Source of the DNA: Filomicrobium sp. | GTDB lineage: Bacteria > Pseudomonadota > Alphaproteobacteria > Rhizobiales > Hyphomicrobiaceae | Direction: 5' to 3' | Assembly (NCBI GenBank): GCA_017792465.1 | Contig: CP051234.1 | Coordinates: forward strand, 2,512,501-2,576,500 | Length of the DNA: 64,000 nt | In this document: piece by piece, positions 38,411-47,459 of the stretch | Layout of the letters: every line of letters starts with the position of its first letter | How positions within the stretch are numbered: position 1 is the stretch's first letter | The notes under the pieces: generated by a model | What the model was told of the DNA's origin: nothing | Databases searched by the model: none | What the model saw: only the letters and a program-made list of their open reading frames with translations | Program-made: the position numbers and the translations under genes

Positions 38411-39075
38411 TGCTGGCTCCTCGTTGGTCGTTTTGCCTTCAAGGCCTCAACTTCGCGCGCCTTGCTCACGTTCTCTGGCCTTGGGCGGAAGTCTACCCGA
38501 TTTCGACTGCTTGCAAAGGCCGACAGGTCGCCTGCGCAAATTGCCGGCTTCGCCTGGGTTTTCGCGCACATCCACCTGCGAACGCAAGCCCGCTGGACCG
38601 CCACTGGCATCGGTCCTGTGCAGAACGAATTATTCGTCGAAGATTTTCGCAATATCTCTGTCAAATGGTGGCGCGCGATTTAAATCGCCAGCGACATTTT
38701 GCCGGTATCTTCAATCTCGTCCCACACACTCACACACCACATCGAGAAACCAATACGAGGAAGAACTGGATCGCATCAAGACTTATCAAAGCCGTTCTTA
38801 TCGCAAGTAGTCCAACAGCAGAGGAGACCCTATTCCTTCAAACTGATCTGATGATAGCTGTGACCATAGGCGGGAGCTCTGTGCTTCCGCCATTTTTTCG
38901 CTTCTAGGCGGTGTCCAGCAACAGGTCTTGTCGAACATTGCTGCAAGAATGCCGCGTGCAGGGTCCGCACTTTTGCACGACGTCCTGAGCCCCTCCAAAA
39001 TTGGTTGCGCGAAGTGCTGTGGCAAAGTATGCCGCCCGGCTATGCACGACCGTTTTTGAATCGGCATAAGGACAA
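38411..39075. other. 665-bp interval with an orphan terminator
   Basis: No supported protein gene. Overlapping frames read through the interval in several phases but have no ribosome binding site and no recognisable family. A strong plus-strand terminator at 38869-38898 implies a plus-strand transcript that starts inside the interval. Confidence 0.45.
38869..38898 (+). terminator. Strong Rho-independent terminator without an assigned gene
   Basis: GGCGGGAGC pairs with GCTTCCGCC (nine pairs, one G-U) around TCTGT, followed by ATTTTTTCG. The nearest plus-strand gene upstream ends more than 10 kb away (the ORF after prmB), so it probably ends a non-coding or very small coding transcript starting after 38411. 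Confidence 0.75.
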
Positions 39076-40341
39076 ATGGCTAGTCGGATCCTCCCAGTCG
39101 CTGCCCTTTTGATGGGATCGGCATTCCTGCTGTTCGCAGGCGGCATCAACGCGCTCATCCTACCGGTACGCGGCGCTGGCGAAGGCTTTAGTTCTTTTGT
39201 CCTCGGGCTCCTTGGTACGTCGTGGGCGACGGGTCATGTCCTGGGGTGCGTTCTCACATCGCGTCTGGTTGCCCGTGTTGGGCATATCCGCTCTTTCAGC
39301 GTCATGTGTGCACTGGCGGGTCTTGCGGTTCTCACCTCGCTTCTTTTCATCACACCTTGGGCGTGGATTCCTGCGCGTGCCGTCTCCGGGTTCTGTTTCG
39401 CCGGCGCGGCGATGATCGTCGAAGGGTGGCTGAGCGAACGTGCCGACCCGTCGTCCCGTGGCACCTTGTTCGGCGTCTACATGACCTGCAATCTCTTCGC
39501 GACGACGGCCGGGCAGATGGTGATCACACTTGGCGACCCGATGGGGTTCGTCTTCTTCGTGCTTGCTGCGATGTTTTATATGCTGGCGCTCATCCCGACG
39601 GCTGTTTCGTCGTCTGTGTCGCCGCAGCCGCTCGTCAGCATCAGTCTCGACCTGGGAGAACTTTACAGGCGGTCACCGGTATCCGTTGTCGCGGCGCTCT
39701 TTGTCGGGATCTCAAACGGCGCCTTTGGGACACTTGCTGCCGTTTATGCGACCGGCGTCGGGCTCAGCCTCTCAACGGTTGCGCTGTTTGCCAGCGTACC
39801 GGTTTTGAGCGGTGCTCTTGTGCAGCTTCCGACGGGCTTGATTTCCGATCGCGTCGACAGGCGCATGGTGCTGGTCGGGACTGCGATCATGGCATTGGCT
39901 GCCGATCTCACGTTTATCGCGATTGAGCCGACCGGCCCAATTGCGGCTCTGGCCGCGGTTGCCATTCTCGGGGCCGGCATCTTTACGATGTACCCGCTGC
40001 TTGTTGCGCACGCCAATGATCACGCTTCGCCGGAAACTTATGTGCTGACGAGCGGCGGCCTCTTGCTGGTGTTCGGGGTTGGGGCAGTCTGCGGACCGCT
40101 CATCGCAGGTGCTCTCATGCAGGTTCTCGGTCTGCACGGCCTGTTCCTGACAACGGCTTCAGCACACATCGTTATCATCGCCTACACGTTGTGGCGGATG
40201 TCGATCCGCTCGGCAGTGCCCGACGATCAGAAGTCGACCTTCGTCTTCCACTCGCCGACGCGCTCGGAAACACCGCAGACCGATACGCTTGCGCCACTTG
40301 GCGCGGAAGCCGAAGGAGAGGCAACCGCGCCGACAAGCTGA
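39076..40341 (+). CDS. MFS transporter
   Basis: A 421-residue major facilitator with about twelve hydrophobic helices. The loop after helix 2 reads TSRLVARVGHIRSF, a variant of the MFS A-motif. ARAVSGFCFAGAAMIVEGWL resembles the YcaD/YfkF-type subgroup of putative drug or metabolite exporters. The last ~35 residues form a hydrophilic Pro/Thr/Glu tail. AAGGA lies five bases before the ATG. It is followed convergently by the rhodanese gene 24 bp away. Substrate unknown. Confidence 0.88.
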   Translation: MASRILPVAALLMGSAFLLFAGGINALILPVRGAGEGFSSFVLGLLGTSWATGHVLGCVLTSRLVARVGHIRSFSVMCALAGLAVLTSLLFITPWAWIPARAVSGFCFAGAAMIVEGWLSERADPSSRGTLFGVYMTCNLFATTAGQMVITLGDPMGFVFFVLAAMFYMLALIPTAVSSSVSPQPLVSISLDLGELYRRSPVSVVAALFVGISNGAFGTLAAVYATGVGLSLSTVALFASVPVLSGALVQLPTGLISDRVDRRMVLVGTAIMALAADLTFIAIEPTGPIAALAAVAILGAGIFTMYPLLVAHANDHASPETYVLTSGGLLLVFGVGAVCGPLIAGALMQVLGLHGLFLTTASAHIVIIAYTLWRMSIRSAVPDDQKSTFVFHSPTRSETPQTDTLAPLGAEAEGEATAPTS

Positions 40342-40365
40342 ACGCCGCTGCGGCCGGATCGTGGT

Positions 40366-40767
40366 TTAGGATTTCTTCTCGCGCGCAGCGATTGGACCAC
40401 CAGCTTCTTTCCAAGCCGAGAAACCACCTTCCAGGTGGCTGACATTTTCAAGGCCCATGTCGACGAGCGTTGCCGTCGCCAGCGCAGAACGCCAGGCGGA
40501 CTGGCAGTAAAGAACCAGGTTCTTGCCTGAGCTGAAGACATCTTTGTGATATGGGCTTTCGGGATCGACCCAGAACTCGAGCATGCCGCGGGGGGCGTGG
40601 TATGCGCCGGGGATCGTACCATCGCGCTCAAGTTCGCGGACATCGCGCAGATCGATAAAGACCGTATTTTGATCTTCGAGCAGTGCTTTTCCCTCGTCGG
40701 TGCTGACGACCTTGATCCGCTGCGCTGCCTCATCCAACAGCTGCTTGATCCCCTTCTTGAGTGCCAT
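40366..40767 (-). CDS. Rhodanese-like domain protein
   Basis: A single-domain rhodanese of 133 residues. It has the entry strand FIDLRDVRELERDGTIPGA, the active-site loop with Cys in LYCQSAWRSA (near residue 91) and the closing LEGGFSAWKEAGGP. Such proteins carry persulfide on the cysteine and move sulfane sulfur, which could connect to the sulfur-oxidation genes of this window, though it lies 4 kb away on its own. GAAGGGGTAGAG precedes the ATG. Confidence 0.92.
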   Translation of the reverse strand: MALKKGIKQLLDEAAQRIKVVSTDEGKALLEDQNTVFIDLRDVRELERDGTIPGAYHAPRGMLEFWVDPESPYHKDVFSSGKNLVLYCQSAWRSALATATLVDMGLENVSHLEGGFSAWKEAGGPIAAREKKS

Positions 40768-41029
40768 CTCTACCCCTTCACCTGCCGACGGATCGGCTCA
40801 AACAATGCCTATTTGCAGCCGTTAATCAGGCGCTGCTCAGCTAGCGCGGCGCGATCATACTTCGCGACGTGCTCGCAACGGCTATTGGGCTGCATATCAA
40901 GGCAGTAGACGGGAAGCCCCTGTGAGGCAAGCCAGGTCGACAATATGCCTTTTCAAGATTGCGGCAACGGCTGGCGCGCATTCTCATGAGGCGAGGGCTT
41001 GGCGTTCTCAATCGAACCGCGTTGCCGGC

Positions 41030-41674
41030 TCAGCAGCGATTTTCATGGAACGGGTCGATGATTTCCAGAATCGCCTGCGTGCGGCTTGGCACATCGAACT
41101 TCCTGAGAATACTGCTGATGTGCGCTTTGACCGTCGATTCCGTCAGGCCGGTTTCAAAGGCCAGGATCTTGTTCATATGGCCCTTGCAGAGCATGCTCAG
41201 GATTCTGGTTTCCTGCTTGGTGAGCTTGATCTGAGCGTTCTGGGGGAGCATCAGCCCATCGAAACTGTTGCCGTTCGTTTTTGGTTTTGCCGCCTTGCCC
41301 TTGTGGCCGTTCGCCAACATCACGACCGCGTCGATAATCGTGTCGCAAGTGCTGGATTTCGACAGAAATCCGTTGGCTCCAAGCATGAACGCCAGTTCGA
41401 TTGTCCGGTCGTGGTCGTGGCCAGAGACGACGAGGATCTTTGCCGACGGCTCAATGATGCGGACATCGACCAAGGCCATCAGGCCCTGCGCGTCTGGAAG
41501 GCTCAAGTCCAGTATCACGAGATCAACATCCGAACCGTTTTTCAGGACGTCCTGCGCGGTGGTGACGTTTCCAACTTGCAGCACTTTAGATTGTGGGAGC
41601 GCCTCCAAGATTAGGTCCGCCAGCGTTTCCCGAATGGCTGGATGGTCTTCAACGATGAGCAAGGTTGCAGACAA
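41030..41674 (-). CDS. NarL/FixJ-family response regulator
   Basis: Receiver domain (LLIVEDHPAIRETL; phosphoacceptor in VILDLSLPDAQG; switch lysine in GFLSKSST) followed by a LuxR helix-turn-helix (LTKQETRILSMLCKGHMNKI, TESTVKAHISSILRKF). Unlike the regulator at 36 kb it keeps the phosphoacceptor Asp. The start is uncertain: a TTG at 41674 with AGGTG just upstream gives a 214-residue protein starting right at the receiver domain, while the frame is open to a TTG at 41725. No histidine kinase is adjacent; an orphan kinase is encoded at 55.7 kb, but a pairing would be speculation. Confidence 0.85.
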   Translation of the reverse strand: MSATLLIVEDHPAIRETLADLILEALPQSKVLQVGNVTTAQDVLKNGSDVDLVILDLSLPDAQGLMALVDVRIIEPSAKILVVSGHDHDRTIELAFMLGANGFLSKSSTCDTIIDAVVMLANGHKGKAAKPKTNGNSFDGLMLPQNAQIKLTKQETRILSMLCKGHMNKILAFETGLTESTVKAHISSILRKFDVPSRTQAILEIIDPFHENRC

Positions 41675-42017
41675 AATGCACCTGTCTGTTTGAATCGGAT
41701 TTTCAGAAGAACTTGATGGGACCAATCAGCGGCTTGGCCTGCGCTTGTTATCTAGAAATATTGTGCAATGCACAATTATGCTTTTGCAGTGCGACAACTC
41801 GGCCGCGCACCAACAATCCATTGATTCTAAGTAATTTTCCTAGTTGGATCGGCTGACCTTGCGCAGAAATGTTGCGTTGCAACTTTAGACCAACAGGCTG
41901 GCGCATGCGAGCTGCGCGTTGCCGACAAAGAGGCATTGCGGCCGGCGCCAGTCCGCCGGCCCGTTCCTGGGCCTTCTAACAGGCTCCAAATCTAATATCT
42001 CGAGCAGATGCCAGCCG
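41675..42017. other. Intergenic region after GST and before the response regulator gene
   Basis: Nothing gene-like. It is relatively AT-rich around 41740-41850 and presumably holds the response regulator promoter on the minus strand. Confidence 0.4.
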
Positions 42018-42674
42018 TCAGAACTCGACGTCGAGTTCCGCCATTTCTTCAGGCTCGGCCAATGCCGCTGCGGTCCATTCCTGCATGAGCGGCCAAGCGA
42101 GGATGCGGTCGCTATATTCTGCGAGCGGTCCTTCGAGGCTCACCGCATAGGTCACGAACCGGGTGCACACCGGGGCATACATCGCATCGGCAAGGGTGAG
42201 TTCCTCGCCGAAGAGGTAAGGGCCGCCATAGGCTTCCAGACATTCCGTCCAGATGGTCTTGATGCGCTCGATATCGGGGCGCGCGCCAGCAAAGATCTTG
42301 AAGGTCTCGTGCTTGGCTTTGAGGTTCATCGGCAGGGCCGAACGCAAATTGTGGAAGCCTGAATGCATCTCGCCGGAGATCGCGCAGCAATGTGCTCTGA
42401 GGGCGCGGCTCTTCGGGAGGAGATGGGCATCGGGTGAGATTTCATCGAGGTAGGCTGCAATTGCGAGCGTATCCCAAACGACGACGTCCTTGTGGGTCAG
42501 TCGCGGAACGAGGACGGATGGAGAGAGGAGCAGGAGCTCCTGGCGCACGTCGGGGTCGTCGAGATCGACCGGGGCTTCCTCAAAGTTCAATCCGGCCATC
42601 CGGCATAGCAACCAGCCGCGCAGCGACCATGAGGAATAATTCTTTGACGAAATCGTCAGCGTCGCCTTTGGCAT
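42018..42674 (-). CDS. Glutathione S-transferase family protein
   Basis: A 218-residue cytosolic GST. The N-terminal thioredoxin-like domain starts LTISSKNYSSWSLRGWLLCR, with the SSWSLR segment at the glutathione-activating Ser/Cys position, and has the ATALD-like LTHKDVVVWDTLAIAAYL glutathione-site motif. An all-helical C-terminal domain follows. ATG 42674 is supported by AGGAGA upstream. Substrate unknown. It is a single gene. Confidence 0.9.
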   Translation of the reverse strand: MPKATLTISSKNYSSWSLRGWLLCRMAGLNFEEAPVDLDDPDVRQELLLLSPSVLVPRLTHKDVVVWDTLAIAAYLDEISPDAHLLPKSRALRAHCCAISGEMHSGFHNLRSALPMNLKAKHETFKIFAGARPDIERIKTIWTECLEAYGGPYLFGEELTLADAMYAPVCTRFVTYAVSLEGPLAEYSDRILAWPLMQEWTAAALAEPEEMAELDVEF

Positions 42675-42879
42675 CGTTGTTAGGTCTCCTACAAACGCCG
42701 GCCTCTGCGTAAAAGTCAGGCTGCCCTGCCTAGAAAGCAGGCAAACCATTGTATTGCCGACCAAATCCAGCTTCGACTAATCTAGCAAGTCTACACTGGC
42801 GGTTATTCTCCTGCACCCTGCGTGCCGAGTGAGAAGCCGAAGTCGAATTGCCGGCTAGCCATGCAAGGATCGGGGACAC

Positions 42880-44094
42880 ATGCTTTACGCCGCTTATCAA
42901 ATGCAGGACGACTTGCTCGTGCCAATGCGGGAAATCGCATCAGCGACACGCCGGATGTCATCGTTCTGGAACCTCGGCTTTGACAAGTTCCTTCCCGGAC
43001 ACTTCTTGGCCGCGCTTGAAATGATGTCGCGGTACAAGCTGACCCACTCGCGTCCATCGTTCGGCTTCGATTCTGTTCGCTCCGGCAACGGCGACGTCGC
43101 TGTGCGCGAAGATGTCGTTTTGGATCTGCCGTTCGGCAATCTCCTCAGGTTCAGCAAAGAGACCGAGGTTGCGCAGCCGAAGGTGCTGGTTATTGCGCCG
43201 CTGTCGGGACACTTTTCGACGCTGCTCGCCGGGACGGTCCGCACGCTTCTGGCCGATCACGACGTCTACATCACGGACTGGAAGAACGCCCGCGACGTTC
43301 CGCAGTCGGCGGGCTCTTTCGGGGTCGACGATTACATTGCATATGTCATCCGCTTCATCGAAGAAATCGGCAAGGGGACGCATCTCCTCGCCGTGTGCCA
43401 ACCTTGCGTTCAGGCGCTCGTTGCGGCGGCTGTGATGGCTGCGGACAATAATCCGGCCGCACCGCGCTCGATGACGCTTATGGCCGGACCAGTCGACCCG
43501 CGCGAAAGCCCGACGGAGGTCAACGAACTTGCCGCGGCGAAAACGCTGGAGTGGTTCCAGAACATGGTGATCGCGCGCGTTCCGGGACGATATGCCGGTG
43601 CGGACCGAAGCGTTTATCCCGGGTTCCTGCAGCTCCTGGCTTTTGTCAGCATGAACCTTGAACGGCACCAAGAACAGCACCGCAAGATGTACCGGCACCT
43701 GGCGGCCAACGAGATCGCCGAAGCCGAAAAGATCAAGACGTTCTATGACGAGTATTTCGCCGTCCTCGATTTGACGGCTGAGTTTTATCTGGAGACGATC
43801 GAGCGGGTCTTCCATAAGGCCGATCTGGCGAACGGCTCGTTTACCTTCCAAGACAAGCCGGTCGATCCTTCGCGCATTCGACGGACTGCTCTGTTGACCG
43901 TCGAAGGCGGCCGCGACGATATCTGCGGTCTCGGCCAGACGGCGGCGGCGCACGATTTGTGCTCGTCGCTGCGGCCGCATTTGAAGCGCCATCACCTGCA
44001 GGCCAATGTCGGCCACTACGGCGTTTTCAACGGCAAACGCTGGGAGCGGGAAATCTATCCGGTGGTGCGCAACTTCATCCTGGCGCTTGAGTAG
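42880..44094 (+). CDS. phaZ: Intracellular polyhydroxyalkanoate depolymerase
   Basis: Mobilises stored PHB granules. The 404-residue alpha/beta-hydrolase begins with the family's MLYAAYQMQDDLLVPMR and contains a nucleophile Cys in LLAVCQPCVQAL (near 176), LTLMAGPVDPRESPT-like segments and the final RHHLQANVGHYGVFNGKRW with the catalytic His. The Cys-type nucleophile motif is that of intracellular depolymerases of Cupriavidus and rhizobia. GGGGACAC precedes the ATG. A PHB-storing lifestyle is consistent with methylotrophic Hyphomicrobiales. Confidence 0.95.
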   Translation: MLYAAYQMQDDLLVPMREIASATRRMSSFWNLGFDKFLPGHFLAALEMMSRYKLTHSRPSFGFDSVRSGNGDVAVREDVVLDLPFGNLLRFSKETEVAQPKVLVIAPLSGHFSTLLAGTVRTLLADHDVYITDWKNARDVPQSAGSFGVDDYIAYVIRFIEEIGKGTHLLAVCQPCVQALVAAAVMAADNNPAAPRSMTLMAGPVDPRESPTEVNELAAAKTLEWFQNMVIARVPGRYAGADRSVYPGFLQLLAFVSMNLERHQEQHRKMYRHLAANEIAEAEKIKTFYDEYFAVLDLTAEFYLETIERVFHKADLANGSFTFQDKPVDPSRIRRTALLTVEGGRDDICGLGQTAAAHDLCSSLRPHLKRHHLQANVGHYGVFNGKRWEREIYPVVRNFILALE

Positions 44095-44121
44095 GGTGTC
44101 CCCGCAGGTAAATCTGCCGGC

Positions 44122-45390
44122 TCAACCAAACATCTCGCCTGTGAGCTGCGAATACCAGGCGGCTGAGCTTCGGTAGTTCTGCCGGCGTGTTTCAGCGCTG
44201 TCAGTTAGCGACGATATCTCACTTTCGATAAGTTTGATTTTTTCCTCAGTCGGCTGGTAACGCCCGGCGACAAAAACGCTATTTTCGGCGCCGAGCTGGC
44301 TCCAGCATCGGCTGCGATACTCCAATGGCTCCGCGCCAGGCATCAGGAATTCTCTGATAATGATGTCGGCGGCGGCACGTGCCTGGCTACTGGCTGCATG
44401 CGCCGACTTGGGCATGTCCCCCGCGATGGATGCATCTCCCAATACGAAAATGTTCCCGTCAAAAAGGGACTTCATCGTGAAGGGGTCCGTTGGGCAGAAA
44501 CCGTTATCCGCAGTCAGGTGCGCATCGACTGCGATCTGACCGGCAGTCTGGCGCGGAATGACGTTAACGAGATCGGCTTTTTCGTAGGTTTCAAAGCCTG
44601 TTTCGACCGTCATCGTTTGCGGGATGACAGCCTTCACCTCCTCAAAGATCATCGGCGGCATCCACTCGATCATGCCGGGATAATATTGCTCCCAAGCCTG
44701 CTGGAACAGCGCCTGCTTGGGGTACTTGTCCTTAGGATCGAGAATGACGATCCTCGTATTCTTGCGGCCTGATTTTTGAAGCGCGTGAGCCATCATCGAG
44801 ACGCGCTCATAAGGTGCAGGCGGGCATCGCGAAGGGTTGGGCGGCGCGATGACGACAATCAAGCCGCCATCCGGGACGGCATCAAAACGCTGCTTGAGAG
44901 CCTTTGCTTGTTCGCCTGATTGCCAGGCGTGCGGCATGACGGCTTCGGCTTCTTTCGACCAGCCAGGTACGGATGTGTAGTCGAGAGAAATTCCAGGCGA
45001 CAAGACGAGCCGGTCATAAGGAAGTTGCGCGCCATTTTCCAGGCGGACGAGCCGTGCCTCGCGATCGACCCTGGCCGCCCGAACCGCGGCGAGCGTGACG
45101 CCGGGAAGCTTGCCAAGCGTGCTGTAATTGAATTGCAGTGTATCAAGCGACTGGATGCCGCCAAGATAAAGATTGGAGTAGAAACAGGTTGTGTAGACCG
45201 TCTTAGGTTCGACCAAGGTGATGGCCAACTTGTTACCAGCTTTCTGAGACAGCCTGCGCACAGCGGACGCCCCGCCTGCTCCACCTCCGACGACAACGAT
45301 GCGCGGCTTGGCTTGAGCAATTGCCGGCGCGCTGATCCCTGCCGCCGCAGAAGCGACCAAGCCCGCCGTAACTTCGCGCCTCGTCACCAT
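44122..45390 (-). CDS. Flavocytochrome c sulfide dehydrogenase-type flavoprotein (SoxF/FccB-like)
   Basis: A periplasmic FAD protein expected to oxidise sulfide or polysulfide. With the ATG at 45390 (GGGG six bases upstream) it has 422 residues and a twin-arginine signal (VTRREVTAGL). The FAD site is IVVVGGGAGGASAV and the quinone/sulfide side has YTTCFYSN (Cys69). The pair thought to form the redox disulfide in flavocytochrome c is seen as Cys189 in SRCPPAPYER and Cys299 in GFCPTDPF. The last ~65 residues form the FCSD flavin-binding domain. It follows soxA directly. No cytochrome partner (FccA/SoxE) is adjacent, so its electron acceptor is unclear. Confidence 0.9.
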   Translation of the reverse strand: MVTRREVTAGLVASAAAGISAPAIAQAKPRIVVVGGGAGGASAVRRLSQKAGNKLAITLVEPKTVYTTCFYSNLYLGGIQSLDTLQFNYSTLGKLPGVTLAAVRAARVDREARLVRLENGAQLPYDRLVLSPGISLDYTSVPGWSKEAEAVMPHAWQSGEQAKALKQRFDAVPDGGLIVVIAPPNPSRCPPAPYERVSMMAHALQKSGRKNTRIVILDPKDKYPKQALFQQAWEQYYPGMIEWMPPMIFEEVKAVIPQTMTVETGFETYEKADLVNVIPRQTAGQIAVDAHLTADNGFCPTDPFTMKSLFDGNIFVLGDASIAGDMPKSAHAASSQARAAADIIIREFLMPGAEPLEYRSRCWSQLGAENSVFVAGRYQPTEEKIKLIESEISSLTDSAETRRQNYRSSAAWYSQLTGEMFG

Positions 45391-45401
45391 AACCATCCCC
45401 A

Positions 45402-46214
45402 TCAGCGCCGTATTGCCGGAGTTTCGACAGGAACGCCTTGGGCCCGAACAGCCAGAAAAAGTTCGAGGCTCAAATATTCCGGCGATCCGAATTCGAACCG
45501 ACGGGCGCGTACCCCATAAGAGCAAGAACGCAATCGCCGGTGAAGTGAGCCAAGGGTCTGCCACTCCAGGCGGTAGGCCGGATAGCCATTGCCGACACCA
45601 TAGCTGATCGTGTCGCCGCGCAACTGCTTACCGGCCAGAGCTTCATGGCATTGCGCACATGACAAGTTGAGCTGCCCCTGACGCCGGTAGAACATAGCCT
45701 TGCCCCTTTCGTAAAATGCCCGCGACGCATCGTCGATTTGGACGTTGATCGGTTGGCCCAACGATTGGCGCGCGATAAAAGCCGTCAGTGCCAATAACGG
45801 GTCGGACTCGTACGCATAGGGCTCCGCATTCTGCTGCGACGTGCGGCAGAGGTTGATGCGTTTTTCAAGGTTCAGAAGTTCACCAGTCTTGCCGTAGACC
45901 TTTGGATAGCTGGCCGCCACCCCTTTCATACTCGTGCCCGCGTCGCCATGGCATGTCGCGCACGATGCACCCGATGCGCCATCTGGCGTCTGCCAAATCA
46001 ACGCGCCTTCGCTGATCCAGAGCATGCCCGGATTGGTTGCTTCGTCGGATTGCTGGGCCTGGAGCGATTGCGTTAGAAACGACGTACCAGAAGGCAAAGG
46101 CTCACCACCAGCACTCGCCGGGCCCGCTGCAACAACAGCCGCAACGCAGAAAAATGCTGCCAGCGCCGAATGAGATGCCCTGCCGGACACTGTCTGTTTC
46201 ATCGCAACGCTCAT
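45402..46214 (-). CDS. soxA: Sulfur-oxidation L-cysteine S-thiosulfotransferase subunit SoxA
   Basis: Diheme cytochrome subunit of SoxAX, which oxidatively conjugates thiosulfate to the SoxY cysteine in the periplasm. The 270-residue precursor has a signal peptide (to about 35), heme motifs CATCH (85-89) and CAQCH (186-190), and the conserved active-site Cys231 in RSCSYGVRA, the residue that ligates the catalytic heme as persulfide in SoxA. Its ATG overlaps the soxZ stop by one base (TGATG). Confidence 0.95.
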   Translation of the reverse strand: MSVAMKQTVSGRASHSALAAFFCVAAVVAAGPASAGGEPLPSGTSFLTQSLQAQQSDEATNPGMLWISEGALIWQTPDGASGASCATCHGDAGTSMKGVAASYPKVYGKTGELLNLEKRINLCRTSQQNAEPYAYESDPLLALTAFIARQSLGQPINVQIDDASRAFYERGKAMFYRRQGQLNLSCAQCHEALAGKQLRGDTISYGVGNGYPAYRLEWQTLGSLHRRLRSCSYGVRARRFEFGSPEYLSLELFLAVRAQGVPVETPAIRR

Positions 46215-46540
46215 CAGGCGACTGTCAGCTCCTTGACGACGCGCACCTCCTCGCCCTTGTCGTCGACCCAGACGAAGACAAGTTCGCCAGTTTGCGTCGC
46301 GACCGTGGTGAAGGCGACGAACGGATTGGCCGCAACGCCTTGCGTGAAATCCATCCGGAATATTTCTTCTCCGTCGTAAGTCACCGTAAGAAGTTTGACG
46401 ATATGGCGCGCAATTTTCTTGCCGACGGAGTCGACGCGGTATCCTGTTTCCATGCGGTGCCGGATCAGCGTCTTGATTTCAACGATATCGCCTTTGCCTA
46501 CTTCTTTCGGCATCGAGACGCGTGCTGTTGCAAGTGCCAT
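46214..46540 (-). CDS. soxZ: Thiosulfate oxidation carrier complex protein SoxZ
   Basis: Forms with SoxY the carrier to which sulfur intermediates are bound. The 108-residue protein has MPKEVGKGDIVEIKTLIRH, the GEEIFRMDFTQGVAANPF region and the VWVDDKGEEV ending of the family. It has no signal peptide, as usual, because SoxYZ is exported as a complex through the SoxY Tat signal. ATG 46540 is preceded by GGAGG located in the end of soxY. Confidence 0.95.
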   Translation of the reverse strand: MALATARVSMPKEVGKGDIVEIKTLIRHRMETGYRVDSVGKKIARHIVKLLTVTYDGEEIFRMDFTQGVAANPFVAFTTVATQTGELVFVWVDDKGEEVRVVKELTVA

Positions 46541-46544
46541 GTGC

Positions 46545-46994
46545 CTAGCCTCCGTCAATGCAGGCCGCAATTGTCACGACGACGGGTTTGATGTCGCGCC
46601 AGAAGCTACCGTCGCTCATCTCGGCCAGCGCCGTGACCTGTTGAGTCGCCGCAAGGCGGATGTTGGTCGAAACCTTTGCGGTGCCTGAACGCGGCCCGAG
46701 ATGCCACGTCAGCAGACGGGCAATCGGATTGCGCTCCGCCAAAATATGGATCTTCTTGACGTGGTCGTCAGGCGTCATCGGGCTGTCGACCTGTACGGTC
46801 GTGTAGACGGATAGACCGTTCTCGGCGACCTGTGGAATCGTCAACGTCACCCGGCCGTCACTAATGGGGCGTCCACCCGTCAACTCATTGAGAGCCTTGT
46901 CGCGCAATTCCGGAGACGCCCACGCATGGCGCGGCAAAAGCGCCATTCCCGCTCCAGCGCCAAGGGTTTGAATGATTTGTCGGCGTGTCGGCAT
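46545..46994 (-). CDS. soxY: Thiosulfate oxidation carrier protein SoxY, variant C-terminus
   Basis: The 149-residue precursor has a twin-arginine signal (PTRRQIIQTLGAGAG) and the immunoglobulin-like SoxY fold (VTLTIPQVAENGLSV, MTPDDHVKKIHIL). In known SoxY proteins sulfur is bound to a Cys in a flexible C-terminal GGCGG tail. Here the protein ends TIAACIDGG, placing Cys145 five residues from the end instead of three and after Ala-Ala rather than Gly-Gly. The Cys needed for carrier function is therefore present but the swinging arm differs. It lies between soxX and soxZ with gaps of three to four bases. Confidence 0.93.
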   Translation of the reverse strand: MPTRRQIIQTLGAGAGMALLPRHAWASPELRDKALNELTGGRPISDGRVTLTIPQVAENGLSVYTTVQVDSPMTPDDHVKKIHILAERNPIARLLTWHLGPRSGTAKVSTNIRLAATQQVTALAEMSDGSFWRDIKPVVVTIAACIDGG

Positions 46995-46997
46995 AGA

Positions 46998-47459
46998 TTA
47001 CCCGTTCAAGGTTGCAAGATAGGCAACGACATCTTCGATTTCCTGCGCGCTCAGAGCAGGCCGGCCTTCGTATTCCGGCGCGACATCGGCAAGCCCCTTG
47101 GTTCTATAATAAGGCGGCATTGCCGTCTTGGGGTTGATCCGGCTCTGATCGATCATCCTGAGCCGGATCTGGCCCTCGCTCAACCGGCGCGCAACACCCG
47201 ACATCGGCGGCCCGATTGCACCCTGAAACGGCTCATCCTCAATGGGAAACGTATGGCAGATAAGACAGTTTCCCTTGCGCCGGTCGAGGATGATTTGCTT
47301 GCCGCGCTGAGCGTCGCCGGACAATCCGCCGAGCGCTTTTGGCACGGCGTCGCCGTGGATTTCGAACGGCAACAGTTCTTCAGCCACGGCTTGCCCGTCT
47401 GCAGCAATGAGTGCCGCAGACGAGATCGCGCTTAAAAGCCCTGCCGCAAGACGCTTCAC
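46998..47459 (-). CDS. soxX: Sulfur-oxidation c-type cytochrome SoxX
   Basis: Monoheme partner of SoxA. The 153-residue precursor has a signal peptide (cleavage after AVAEE or just before), the heme motif CLICH at 65-69, and a distal ligand Met114 in TAMPPYYRT, followed by the closing ALSAQEIEDVVAYLATL helix. Its ATG overlaps the stop of the preceding molybdenum hydroxylase gene (ATGA), showing translational coupling. Confidence 0.95.
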   Translation of the reverse strand: MKRLAAGLLSAISSAALIAADGQAVAEELLPFEIHGDAVPKALGGLSGDAQRGKQIILDRRKGNCLICHTFPIEDEPFQGAIGPPMSGVARRLSEGQIRLRMIDQSRINPKTAMPPYYRTKGLADVAPEYEGRPALSAQEIEDVVAYLATLNG

